DNA of 64,000 bases from Sphingobium boeckii. GTDB lineage: Bacteria; Pseudomonadota; Alphaproteobacteria; Sphingomonadales; Sphingomonadaceae. The position numbers and the translations under genes were made by a program. Shown piece after piece: positions 31,951 through 40,576 of this stretch. The stretch covers positions 620,001 to 684,000 of the forward strand of contig NZ_JACIJC010000002.1 of assembly GCF_014199215.1 (NCBI RefSeq). The letters run 5' to 3'. Below the pieces are notes generated by a model. That model did not search any database and had not been told where the DNA came from. It saw nothing but the letters and a program-made list of their open reading frames with translations. Numbering within the stretch: the first letter of the stretch is position 1; every line of letters starts with the position of its first letter.

Positions 31951-34269
31951 ATGATGAGATACGCAATGCTGTTCGGTGCCGCTTCGGCGTGCGCGATCGC
32001 AACATCGAGCCTGGCGCAAACGCCGGTCGAAACGCAGACCGACGATACCGAAATGACAAACGAGATCGTCGTCACGGCCCAAAAGCGTGAGGAATCGCTT
32101 CGGGATGTGCCGATGTCCGTGACCGCCCTGACGGGTGCCCAGCTTGCAAGCAAAGGGATCACCGACGTCCAGGGTCTGATGAAAGTGACGCCGGGGTTCA
32201 GCTTTGTGGAAAGCGGAAGCGCTGTTCCCGTATATTCCCTGCGCGGTGTCGGTTTTTTTGACACGGCCGCGGGTGCGCGCCCTACCGTCAGCGTCTATCA
32301 GGACCAGATTCCCATCCCCTTTTCAATCGAGACGACAGGGGCATCTTTCGATCTGGAGCGGGTCGAAGTGCTGAAAGGACCCCAAGGTATCCTGTTCGGC
32401 CAGAATGCAACCGGCGGCGCGATCAACTATATCGCCGCCAAGCCATCCGCGGATTTTGGCGCAGGCGCGAGCGTCAGCTATGCGCGATTCAACACGGTCG
32501 ACGTCTCGGGTTATTTGACGGGGCCGCTAGGGCCGACATTGAACGCCCGCCTCGCGGTGCGCGGGCAGCGTGGCGACGACTATCAATATAGCTACACCCG
32601 CGATGATACTCACGGGGCCAAGCGTTTCCTGCAAGGCCGATTCCTGCTCGACTGGAAGCCTTCGAGCGCGTTGAGCGTCGAATTGGGCGTCAGCGGCTTC
32701 CGCGATCGGTCCGATACGCAGGCCGGTCAGTTGCAGCAAGTGCTCCTCCAGACGCCGGCGCGCGCGAGCTTCGTGCCGCTGCTCATCCCTTATCCGACCG
32801 CTCCCGCCAGCAACCGGGCTGCCGATTTCGACGCTGGCGAAGCATTTCGGCGCAATAACAAATATTATCAGCTTTCACTTCGTGGCGACTATTACCTGAA
32901 CGACATGCTGACGGTGACGTCGATCACCGCATATTCCGACATGAGCGTCCATCAGCGGATCGATCAGGACGGCACGTCGCTCACAGCCTCGACGTCGGAC
33001 GTTCGCGCCAACCTATCGTCCTTCTCGCAGGAATTGCGCCTTGCCGGTGATATGGGCGCTGTGCAGTTCGTGGTGGGCGGATACCTCAGCCATGACAAGG
33101 CGAGGGAAGACAATGTTTATGATCTTCCCTATTCGACAATCTCGCGCACGCTGCCGACCGGCCATCTGCCGAACTTCATCCTGAGCAGTGACCAGAATTT
33201 CAAGACTGCCGCCGTCTTTGGCAATGTCGATATCAAGATCGGCGAAGCGCTGACAGCCCATGCAGGGGCGCGTTACACGAATGCGAAGAACGCATATTCC
33301 GCGTGTAACAGGGCGGGTAGTGCGACGACCGCCGCCACATTGACCGCCTTCTACAATATCCTGCGGGCGGGCGCCGGGAGCGCGCCCATTGCCCCGCTTG
33401 CGACCGGCGATTGCGTCACGCTCGACGCGACGCTTACGCCAGTGCCGCTGATGGACAATCTCGATCAGGATAATGTCTCCTGGCGGCTCGGCCTCGACTG
33501 GAAGCCCGCAGGTGAAGGCCTGATCTACGCGAATGTGAGCCGCGGCTACAAGGCCGGCAGCGTATCGACGCCACCCGCACTGGCGACGGCTGCCTTCGTC
33601 CCCGCGACGCAGGAGTCGGTGCTCGCCTATGAAGTGGGTTTCAAATTCCCGATCAAGCGCCGCTATCTCGAAGCATCCGGCGCGTTGTTCTATTATGATT
33701 ATTCGGACAAGCAGGTGCTCGGCCGTGTGCTCACGCAGCCGACCCAATTGGGTGCACTCCAGGCGCTGGTGAACGTGCCGCAGTCGCGCATTCAGGGCGC
33801 GGAGTTTCAGATCAACTCCAATCCCGTGCGCGGGCTGTCCCTCATGATTGGCGGCACCTACCTCGATTCCAAGGTCACCCGCGATTTCATCAATTACACG
33901 ATCACGGCGGTCCAAACCAACTTCAAGGGCAATGCGTTTCCCTACACGCCGAAATATCAGCTCGTGGCCGACGCCCAATATGAAATGCCCATCGGCAATT
34001 TGATAGGTATGATCGGATCCAATATGAACTATCGCAGCACCACGAATTCGGGCTTCGGAAACCTGCCGTCGCTGAACATCGACGGATATACGCTCATCGA
34101 TGTGCGGGCAGCGATCAGGACGGAAGATCGTCGCTGGCAGGCGATGCTGTTCGTCCGCAATCTGACGGACAAATATTATTGGACGAATGTCGCCCGTCTC
34201 ACGGATACGATCCGTCGCTATGCGGGCGAGCCGCGGACATATGGCGTTCAACTCAGCACTAAATTCTAA
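31951..34269 (+). CDS. TonB-dependent outer-membrane receptor 2
   Basis: 772 residues from ATG 31951 (AGGAGGGG 6 bp before). Signal peptide MMRYAMLFGAASACAIATSSLAQ, TonB-box region 'NEIVVTAQKREESLRDVPMSVTAL', plug 'GLMKVTPGFSFVESGSAVPVYSLRGVGFF...VEVLKGPQGILFGQNATGGAINYI', and a barrel ending 'RTYGVQLSTKF'. It is divergent from the acyl-CoA dehydrogenase and followed by a strong terminator. The linked TetR gene and shared operator-like sites suggest it is induced together with the ligase/dehydrogenase operon by an acyl or acyl-CoA ligand. Confidence 0.9.
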   Translation: MMRYAMLFGAASACAIATSSLAQTPVETQTDDTEMTNEIVVTAQKREESLRDVPMSVTALTGAQLASKGITDVQGLMKVTPGFSFVESGSAVPVYSLRGVGFFDTAAGARPTVSVYQDQIPIPFSIETTGASFDLERVEVLKGPQGILFGQNATGGAINYIAAKPSADFGAGASVSYARFNTVDVSGYLTGPLGPTLNARLAVRGQRGDDYQYSYTRDDTHGAKRFLQGRFLLDWKPSSALSVELGVSGFRDRSDTQAGQLQQVLLQTPARASFVPLLIPYPTAPASNRAADFDAGEAFRRNNKYYQLSLRGDYYLNDMLTVTSITAYSDMSVHQRIDQDGTSLTASTSDVRANLSSFSQELRLAGDMGAVQFVVGGYLSHDKAREDNVYDLPYSTISRTLPTGHLPNFILSSDQNFKTAAVFGNVDIKIGEALTAHAGARYTNAKNAYSACNRAGSATTAATLTAFYNILRAGAGSAPIAPLATGDCVTLDATLTPVPLMDNLDQDNVSWRLGLDWKPAGEGLIYANVSRGYKAGSVSTPPALATAAFVPATQESVLAYEVGFKFPIKRRYLEASGALFYYDYSDKQVLGRVLTQPTQLGALQALVNVPQSRIQGAEFQINSNPVRGLSLMIGGTYLDSKVTRDFINYTITAVQTNFKGNAFPYTPKYQLVADAQYEMPIGNLIGMIGSNMNYRSTTNSGFGNLPSLNIDGYTLIDVRAAIRTEDRRWQAMLFVRNLTDKYYWTNVARLTDTIRRYAGEPRTYGVQLSTKF

Positions 34270-34276
34270 ACCACGC

Positions 34277-34306
34277 AGGCGCGCTCCCTAGCAGGAGCGC
34301 GCCTTT
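34277..34306 (+). terminator. Terminator between receptor 2 and tetR
   Basis: An 11-bp perfect stem (AGGCGCGCTCC / GGAGCGCGCCT) with a 6-nt loop and a short T-run. It lies between convergent genes and may end the receptor transcript. Confidence 0.8.
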
Positions 34307-34980
34307 CAATCGTCCTTCTTCTTTGGCCGGGCCTTCACTGCCTTGCCAAAGGCGGTGCCGGTCGGTGTGAGGCCGTGCATCAGCAGATCAAGATAAGCTT
34401 CGGCGACGTCGCGAGCGTTGAATTCCCCGCCGGTTCTGAACCAGCGCGGGATGCCGTTAAAAGCGCCGAACATCGCGCGTGTCGCAATGATGGGATTGCA
34501 GCGCCCGATCGACCCATCTTCCTGACCATCCATGACCATCTGGCATACGGCGTCTTCGATTGCGCGCCGTGCCAGAGTGTCGTTTTTTCGAGCCTCTGGG
34601 TTCAGCGCTTGAGGGTCTACCAGCGCGATGCACCGGCCGAAATCACCGCACATGATTTCCGTATAGGTGGAGAAGAAATGGCGGAGCTTGCCAGCGCCGG
34701 TGACGTTAATCTTCTTCGTCTTCTCCATCGCCTGTTGCAGGGCGTTACGTCCCACCAGGACGCATTGAAAGAGAAGGTCGTCCTTGTTCTTGGCGTAATA
34801 ATACAGCACCGGCTTCGACACGCCGAGACGGTCAGCCAAGCTGCTGACCGACGTCTGATGATAACCCTCTTCGGCAAAGGCCAGAGCCACTTTGTGAAGA
34901 ATTTCCATGCGGCGGGCTTCGAAAGCCGCCGTCCTGTCGCCCGTCTTGGCCAAGTCTCGACGGATAGATTGCGTGCCCAA
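34306..34980 (-). CDS. TetR/AcrR-family transcriptional regulator
   Basis: 224 residues. The N-terminal HTH is typical: 'RRMEILHKVALAFAEEGYHQTSVSSLADRLGVSKPVLYYYAKNKDDLLFQCVL'. The C-terminal ligand domain resembles fatty-acid/acyl-CoA-responsive members ('AIEDAVCQMVMDGQEDGSIGRCNPIIATRAMFGAFNGIPRWFR'). It ends in a basic tail. Position next to receptor 2 and the acyl-CoA genes suggests it represses them through the CTACCGT palindromes and is released by a CoA ester; this is inference. Confidence 0.9.
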   Translation of the reverse strand: MGTQSIRRDLAKTGDRTAAFEARRMEILHKVALAFAEEGYHQTSVSSLADRLGVSKPVLYYYAKNKDDLLFQCVLVGRNALQQAMEKTKKINVTGAGKLRHFFSTYTEIMCGDFGRCIALVDPQALNPEARKNDTLARRAIEDAVCQMVMDGQEDGSIGRCNPIIATRAMFGAFNGIPRWFRTGGEFNARDVAEAYLDLLMHGLTPTGTAFGKAVKARPKKKDD

Positions 34981-35256
34981 AGCGTTTTGCTCACTCGTGC
35001 TGGAAGCTCACGACATCGCGCCAAACGGAACGCGAGCCTGCCTCACATGGCCCGAAGCTATAAGCGGACCGACCGATCGCGCAACATTTCCCTGCGATGC
35101 CGCAATGGCAATCACTTAGCCGCGGCCGCGCTAGGAGAGCGGCGAGGGGTGCCCCCCTTCACAGGTAAGCACGGCCAATATTGAGTGACCAACGCGGTTG
35201 AGGAAGAAAATGCGGCCAACCGACTCATCTCCCCGCGAGGAGCGCCCTTATTCTCA

Positions 35257-36588
35257 TCAACTGAGGGCCCAGCCTCCGCCCTTGACGATGTGAGCGTCAC
35301 GCTCGCGCAGGTCGATACCCAGGTCGAGGAGCGAGACGAGGTCGCTCGCGGTTTCTCCGAACAATCGATTAAGCGCGCGCATTTCAGGTGGGAAGTCGGC
35401 GGAGAGACGTTCAATTCCATTCACGAGTTCACGAGCCGCATTTGACAAGATGCGCTTTGCGCCTTGGCCGGGCAAACCGATATCAGCACAAAACTGCAGC
35501 AAATCGGCAGAGGTCAGCTCTGCCGGGAGTTTGGCTTCGCCCAGGCGAAACGCAAAGTCCTCCTTGAACCCCGCGACCGTCTGGACCGGGACAAGGTCAT
35601 AGAACGGTGCCAGCGTGATCGATTGGCCAGGCCCGTAGAGCAGCGCATTGTTCTTGGCGTGGTTGTCATTGTTGCCAACCAGAAGATTGAACAACGTCAT
35701 GCGCAAGAACGTCTCCCGCGCACGCGCGGGTTGGTCGGTCACTGCCAATATTCTTCCAATCACCTGCGCATCGAAGCGGCGCTGGAGCGTGCCCCGGCGT
35801 TCATATTTGAGGTCCGCAGGAAGGCCTGCGGCTTGCGCGAAATCTTCCTGGTGCTGGCGCTGGATGAAATTGCCCTCGACGTGCCGGTCGAAGCGCTGGA
35901 TCAGCAGAACCTCATGGCCATTGACCGTATCAGCCACCGAACTGCCGACCCGCAATCCGCATTGTGCGGCAAGAAGCGTGAGAAACGCCTCGTCTCTCGC
36001 CTCGTGGCGATAATTCGGGTCCGGCAATTTGAGGATGTGGGTCGTGGGCGCGCCGCTCTTTTGCTTGGGGATCGCAAATCGGCCATCAGGTATCGCGGCG
36101 AGCGAAATCTTCAGCCTAACGCCGGCGACTGGCGAGGGGTCGCGCAATTCGTCGGGAAGCGGGCGTCCCGTAGCCAGCCGTTCTACAAGCTCGGCAAATA
36201 TCGCGTCGTCAATCGGATCGTAGTCCTCCAGCATATGGCCTGGGCGCTTGATTGGCGGGTGGTCGATCGGCAGCACGCTGACAGCGCCGGCGCAATCCGA
36301 TCCCATGAGCGCGAGAAGTCCTGCGATATTCCCCCGATCGATGCCTTCGCGCGAGATGACTGTCTGGAGCAGGTTGTTCTCCTGGAGGAGATTGTCGAAA
36401 AAGGCTCGGACCGGCGCATCACCGAACGGCTCATCGCCAAGCGGTAACGACAGCGACAATGCATGGCGTTCAGCATTGCCGAGCCATTCAGGCGTGTAGG
36501 CAAAAGCGAGGCTGGAATCGTCGCCTTTGACAAGGTGGCCGATCGGCTCTGCCGAAGCCTCAAGCCATACGTTCAAGATCAGCGTCAT
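35257..36588 (-). CDS. hipA: HipA-family serine/threonine kinase toxin
   Basis: 443 residues from ATG 36588, overlapping hipB by 4 bp (ATGA). Motifs of HipA kinases: N-terminal subdomain 'FFDNLLQENNLL', the Gly-rich/regulatory loop region 'PVAGVRLKISLAAIPDGRFAIPK' (153-175), ATP-binding Lys in 'THILKLPD', catalytic loop 'VGNNDNHAKN' (Asp308, Asn313) and metal-binding 'FYDLVP' (Asp331). Family members phosphorylate aminoacyl-tRNA synthetases and cause dormancy. The residue at the usual autophosphorylation Ser in the P-loop region is not clearly serine-rich here except Ser162. It should form a type II toxin-antitoxin pair with HipB. Confidence 0.9.
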   Translation of the reverse strand: MTLILNVWLEASAEPIGHLVKGDDSSLAFAYTPEWLGNAERHALSLSLPLGDEPFGDAPVRAFFDNLLQENNLLQTVISREGIDRGNIAGLLALMGSDCAGAVSVLPIDHPPIKRPGHMLEDYDPIDDAIFAELVERLATGRPLPDELRDPSPVAGVRLKISLAAIPDGRFAIPKQKSGAPTTHILKLPDPNYRHEARDEAFLTLLAAQCGLRVGSSVADTVNGHEVLLIQRFDRHVEGNFIQRQHQEDFAQAAGLPADLKYERRGTLQRRFDAQVIGRILAVTDQPARARETFLRMTLFNLLVGNNDNHAKNNALLYGPGQSITLAPFYDLVPVQTVAGFKEDFAFRLGEAKLPAELTSADLLQFCADIGLPGQGAKRILSNAARELVNGIERLSADFPPEMRALNRLFGETASDLVSLLDLGIDLRERDAHIVKGGGWALS

Positions 36589-37091
36589 GCGCTTCGGCTG
36601 CGCGCGGTGATATCGATCCCTGCAGCCAGGGCACAAGCAAGCACCTTGTCAAATTCCAAGGAGCCCTTGCCTCCGCTTTCGAGCTCGGAAATGAACCGTC
36701 GCCCCACACCAGCGTGTGCAGCGAACTCGGCCTGATTGAGTTTCATGGCCTTGCGCGCTTTTCGGATCATTGCTCCCAGATCTGAAACGGTGCGAATTGG
36801 TGCCTGCGTCGGAGAAAGCTTCGTTTCGGTTTTGGTCCCGGCAGCCGGTGATGCAGGGCGGGTGAGTTGCCGCGCGAGGTCGATCGCCCGCTGCGTCGGC
36901 GCATCTTGAAAAGTGCGGATCCGGTCTTGAAGCAGCGGCTGCATGACACTGTCGCCCGCTGACTGAATCTCACCCAAGGGGCTGCGCAGCCTCTTTAACG
37001 AGCCAATGGAATCAAGCATTTTGAACACGCCATCACGTTCCCGCATTTCGCGCAGGAGGCGGGCAGCGTCGGTTTCTTTAAGAAAAGACAT
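36585..37091 (-). CDS. hipB: HipB-family XRE antitoxin with long N-terminal extension
   Basis: 168 residues from ATG 37091. The C-terminal 65 residues form an XRE helix-turn-helix: 'LGAMIRKARKAMKLNQAEFAAHAGVGRRFISELESGGKGSLEFDKVLACALAAGID'. The first 100 residues are an unrelated helical extension (LLREMRERDGVFKMLDSIGSLKRL...). Typical HipB is under 100 residues, so this is a longer architecture. The start codon lies inside a perfect palindrome that is a likely operator and could also mask the ribosome site. The antitoxin gene precedes the toxin and overlaps it, the usual order. Confidence 0.85.
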   Translation of the reverse strand: MSFLKETDAARLLREMRERDGVFKMLDSIGSLKRLRSPLGEIQSAGDSVMQPLLQDRIRTFQDAPTQRAIDLARQLTRPASPAAGTKTETKLSPTQAPIRTVSDLGAMIRKARKAMKLNQAEFAAHAGVGRRFISELESGGKGSLEFDKVLACALAAGIDITARSRSA

Positions 37092-37116
37092 CCTGCTCCC
37101 TTTCGGGAGCAGGATG
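37089..37116 (-). promoter_or_regulatory. Perfect palindrome overlapping the hipB start
   Basis: 12-bp arms (CATCCTGCTCCC and GGGAGCAGGATG) flank a 4-nt centre. The left arm includes the hipB start codon and the ribosome site GGGAGCAGG falls in it. It could serve as HipB operator and as an mRNA hairpin hiding the ribosome site. Confidence 0.6.
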
Positions 37117-37438
37117 GGCGCAGAATGGGCAAAAGTCAATATATTGACCCGAGCGGGATCAAATTAGAAATTCCGAAGCTCTGATTGACATTTTGCACCT
37201 GTTCGGGATCGATGACGACGTTGAGCTTTGAATTCGACGATCTGTTCAAACGTACCAAGGATGATTTAGCCAACGTTCAACAACCACTTTGATATTGTTA
37301 AACGTTGGCATATATATTTCACGAGCGCAACTATGTAATTGATTTTACACGATATTGTTATGTTTTGTAATCAGTAGGTCGTCAGTTCGACGACTGACAG
37401 GCGGCACCATTTTTTTCAATGACTTACCTGCATTTATT
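37117..37438. other. Gap holding an inverted repeat and the third tRNA-Thr fragment
   Basis: AT-rich sequence between hipB and the integrase pseudogene. CCAACGTTCAACAA (37270-37283) and TTGTTAAACGTTGG (37295-37308) form a 14-bp inverted repeat with one mismatch. The tRNA fragment is at 37364-37410. No gene is seen. Confidence 0.55.
37364..37410 (+). repeat. Third, diverged copy of tRNA-Thr 3' half (old att site)
   Basis: It matches 17921-17966 in the anticodon arm, variable region and acceptor strand including CCA, but the T-arm reads GTCAG-TTCGACGA-CTGAC instead of ATCCG-TTCGAGT-CGGAT. The stem changes are compensated, so the copy derives from another organism's or another tRNA-Thr, and the loop has 8 rather than 7 bases. 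It marks an older integration event. Confidence 0.8.
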
Positions 37439-38134
37439 TTACCAAAAACAACCGCGGACGACCCGGGCTGTGTCCAAAAGTGGGTACAGTCCCATTTTCA
37501 CCATCCGCCGTTTTCTGCCGATCTTCAGCGTCCTCGGTTGGGCCTGAAAAATCAGTTGTTCGGCATAAGGCTGGAGATGCTTCACAGACGAATGCGCATA
37601 ACGCCGCACCATCGATTCGGACTTCCAGCCACCCAGTTCCTGAAGCACCCATGTGGGCACGTCCTTCTGCCGGAGCCACGTCGCCCAGCTATGGCACAAA
37701 TCATGCCAGCGGAAATTTTTGATCCCGCAGCGTATCAATGCCTTTTTCCATGCCTGAGTGTTCACTTGGCAGATTGGTCTGCCAGCATAAGTGAACACGC
37801 GAGTCTTATGCTTGCCCTGTTGGCGCGTAAGCACCGCCAGTGCGAGATCGTTGAGAGGGACACCCAAGGCATCACCATTCTTCGTATCCCCATGCCCGAT
37901 CGTGGCAATGCGGCGGTCCATATCCACGCGGTCCCAACTTAGGTCCCGAATATTTCCTGCCTCAAGCCCGTCGCGAGCGCGAACAGCCAAGCTCCTTCTG
38001 ATGACCGGGCAGTTCCACCGAAAGCCGCTTGGGCGCTTTATGCGAACGATCAACCCTAAATTTGGCGATTGATTAGGTTGCACGCGCTCAATAGGCCTTT
38101 CATCGGAAGTTTCAGGGTTATTCTTGAATCTCAA
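37439..38134 (-). pseudogene. Frameshifted tyrosine-recombinase (integrase) remnant
   Basis: The open frame shows the catalytic half: 'GNIRDLSWDRVDMDRR', 'THDLCHSW'-like box (W-HDLCHSWATW) and 'MVRRYAHSSVKHL' with the Tyr nucleophile. The box I sequence lies in other frames: 'KRLSVELPGHQKELG' in one and 'LFALATGLRQ' in another, so at least two frameshifts occurred near 37950-38030. The conserved Arg of HxLRH is Cys. The N-terminal half is missing. Its 3' end is 28 bp from the tRNA fragment at 37364, as for integrases adjacent to att sites. It is a different family branch from the intact integrase at 16495. Confidence 0.85.
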
Positions 38135-38180
38135 TTGTTACAAAAAAGTGGCTAAGCCACGCAGCCGGGGGGTTCATCTC

Positions 38181-40481
38181 ATGAGAACTAAATTATACGC
38201 GACCGTGGCGCACATGGCGGTGATGATCGCCATCGCGGTGCCACAATTGGCTCATGCGCAGACTGAAGCGAGCGCGCCCGAAAACGAAGAGGTCGATAGC
38301 GCGACACCGCAGGGCGAGATCATCGTCACCGCGCAGAAGCGCTCCCAGCGCGTTGCTGACATTCCCATCTCGATCACCGCACTGAGCGGCGCAACGCTCG
38401 AAAAGCTGAGGATCACCCAGAGCGACCAGCTCGTCGCGGTCACCCCCGGCCTCGCCTGGGGCGGCGCGACCGGAAAGTCGAAGCCCGCCATCTTCCTGCG
38501 CGGCGTCGGCGTGGACGACTATCATTCGACCTCAAACAGCCCGGTCGGCACCTATTCCGATGGCGTCTACATGGGCAACAGCTTCGGCTATGGCCAGCTC
38601 GTCCTCGACCTTGACCGCATCGAAGTCTTGCGCGGCCCCCAAGGAACATTGTGGGGCAAGAACACGACCGGCGGCGTGATCAACTATATTCCCCGGCTCG
38701 CTGAGGTCGGCGAAGACGCCAACATGTCGGCAGAATTGGGCGTCGGCAAATATGGCGGGCTCACGACGAAGTTGGCAGCCGGTATCCCGCTCACCGACAC
38801 GCTCGCGGTTCGTGTTGCCTTTGGGCGCGAACGCACGACGGGTTATTACACACCAGTTGCTGGTTCGGCGGATGAGCATGGCAAGAGCACATGGTATGGC
38901 GTGCGCGGTTCCATCGCCTATGAGCCCAGCGCCAACGTCAGCATCGTCGGCGAACTCAATTACAGCAATCTCGACGGCGAGGCGCCGCCGATGAAGTTGT
39001 TGGGGACATTCGATCCCGCCACCTTCTTCAATTTTGCGCCGTGCACCGCCGCCGATAGCGGGCAGTTGGGCACGAGCTGCGTTGATGCCTTCGGATACTC
39101 CAGTTCGGCTGATCCCTACGAAACATCCGGAACAATGGATTCCACCGAACGGGTCACGACCTTCGCGCCTATCCTGAAGATCGAGATCGGCCTGGGCGAC
39201 TACACGCTTAACTCCCTCACATCCTATAGCCGCAGCAAGCGTCGCTTCCAGCAGGACGCCGACTTCAGCCCTTCGCCCTATCAGTGGAACTTCTTCAACG
39301 ATGATTTCGAATCGGGAAGCCAGGAACTGCGCCTGTCGTCTCCGACGACCGGCAAGCTGAGCTGGATGCTGGGGCTCTATGGCTATAACGACAAGGCCGT
39401 GTCCTACAATACGAGCAGCAGCCCGGCTTTCGCGGCCACGCAGATCGCTGGATTTTACACCAACAAATCACAATCCTATGGCGCGTTTGCCGACGCCACT
39501 TATCATGTGACCGAGAAATTGAACGTCACCGTTGGCGCCCGTTACACCCGCGATCAGCGTCAATTCAATGGCCGGTTGATCAACTATGCCGCCGTCCCTG
39601 ATGGGATCTATGATCAGGAAACCGTGTTGGCGAACAATCTGGGGCCGCGTATCGATTTCTCGCCCGGCACGTCACGTTCCGACGACAATCTGAGCGGTCG
39701 CATCGTGGCCGATTATCACTTTACGGATCGCTTCATGGCCTTCGCCAGCTTTTCCCGCGGGTTCAAGGGCGGCGATGCAAACAGCGGCGCAGCAAAGCCC
39801 GTTGATTTCTACATCACAGGCCCGGAACATCTCACGGCCTATGAAGCCGGTATCAAGGGCGATATCATTCCCGGGCTGCTGACGACCGAGACCAGCGGAT
39901 TCTACTATGATTATCGGGACGCGCAGGTCTATATCCAGCTTCTCGACGATGACCCCAATGATGACGTCATCTACCGAAGCACGCTTTCGAACGCAGGCAA
40001 GGTCAAGATCTACGGCATTGACGGCAATCTTAGCCTGACGCCGACCAGGAACTTGACGGTCGATTTCAACTACGCTTATTTGAACTCCAGCTACACGAGC
40101 TATCAATCGTCCGACGGCACGATCGACTATAGCGGCAATGTGACGCCTTTTGCTGCAAAATGGCAGCTTAACGGCCGGATATCGCACACCTTGCCGCTTG
40201 GTGGTGAGATGTCGCTCGATACGGGAGTCAACGTCGCTTACCGGTCGATGGCCTATTTCACGTCGGACAATGATCCCATCGTATCGCAGCCGGCCTACAC
40301 GCTGGTCGATCTGAATGCGTCGCTCAACATCAACAAGAATGTGAGCATCTCGGGCTGGATCAAGAACGTGACCGATAAATTCTATTGGTCGGGCGGATAT
40401 AGCCTGGCCGCTTATGGCGTGAATTTCCTTATGCCCGGCGCGCCGCGCACGTTCGGTGGCTCCGTCCGCCTGAACTTCTAA
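38181..40481 (+). CDS. TonB-dependent outer-membrane receptor 3
   Basis: 766 residues from ATG 38181 (GGGGGG upstream). Signal peptide 'TKLYATVAHMAVMIAIAVPQLAHAQ', TonB-box region 'GEIIVTAQKRSQRVADIPISITALSG', plug '...VEVLRGPQGTLWGKNTTGGVINYI'-type motif (IEVLRGPQGTLWGKN), barrel end 'RTFGGSVRLNF'. It opens the second catabolic block and is followed by a strong terminator. It begins within 50 bp of the integrase pseudogene, so the block was probably brought in or rearranged with that element. Confidence 0.9.
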   Translation: MRTKLYATVAHMAVMIAIAVPQLAHAQTEASAPENEEVDSATPQGEIIVTAQKRSQRVADIPISITALSGATLEKLRITQSDQLVAVTPGLAWGGATGKSKPAIFLRGVGVDDYHSTSNSPVGTYSDGVYMGNSFGYGQLVLDLDRIEVLRGPQGTLWGKNTTGGVINYIPRLAEVGEDANMSAELGVGKYGGLTTKLAAGIPLTDTLAVRVAFGRERTTGYYTPVAGSADEHGKSTWYGVRGSIAYEPSANVSIVGELNYSNLDGEAPPMKLLGTFDPATFFNFAPCTAADSGQLGTSCVDAFGYSSSADPYETSGTMDSTERVTTFAPILKIEIGLGDYTLNSLTSYSRSKRRFQQDADFSPSPYQWNFFNDDFESGSQELRLSSPTTGKLSWMLGLYGYNDKAVSYNTSSSPAFAATQIAGFYTNKSQSYGAFADATYHVTEKLNVTVGARYTRDQRQFNGRLINYAAVPDGIYDQETVLANNLGPRIDFSPGTSRSDDNLSGRIVADYHFTDRFMAFASFSRGFKGGDANSGAAKPVDFYITGPEHLTAYEAGIKGDIIPGLLTTETSGFYYDYRDAQVYIQLLDDDPNDDVIYRSTLSNAGKVKIYGIDGNLSLTPTRNLTVDFNYAYLNSSYTSYQSSDGTIDYSGNVTPFAAKWQLNGRISHTLPLGGEMSLDTGVNVAYRSMAYFTSDNDPIVSQPAYTLVDLNASLNINKNVSISGWIKNVTDKFYWSGGYSLAAYGVNFLMPGAPRTFGGSVRLNF

Positions 40482-40497
40482 ACTGCATAGAGTTGTG

Positions 40498-40540
40498 GCC
40501 CGCGGGTTGCCTACGGCATCCTGCGGGCTCTTCTTGTTTT
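40498..40540 (+). terminator. Terminator after receptor 3
   Basis: A long imperfect stem (GCCCGC...GCGGGC outside, TGCC-TAC-GGCA inside) at 40498-40528 followed by TCTTCTTGTTTT. It separates the receptor from the oxygenase gene. Confidence 0.75.
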
Positions 40541-40576
40541 AAGGCCGTGCTGCCTGAACCGAGTGGAGCGAATTGC

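Noticed and set aside
33013-34251. 412-codon minus-strand frame opposite receptor 2
   Set aside because: It is fully antisense to a clear TonB receptor, has no ribosome site or domain, and such long shadows are common in high-GC genes.
37364-37410. Third tRNA-Thr fragment as a functional tRNA
   Set aside because: The 5' half is absent and the T-loop has 8 bases.
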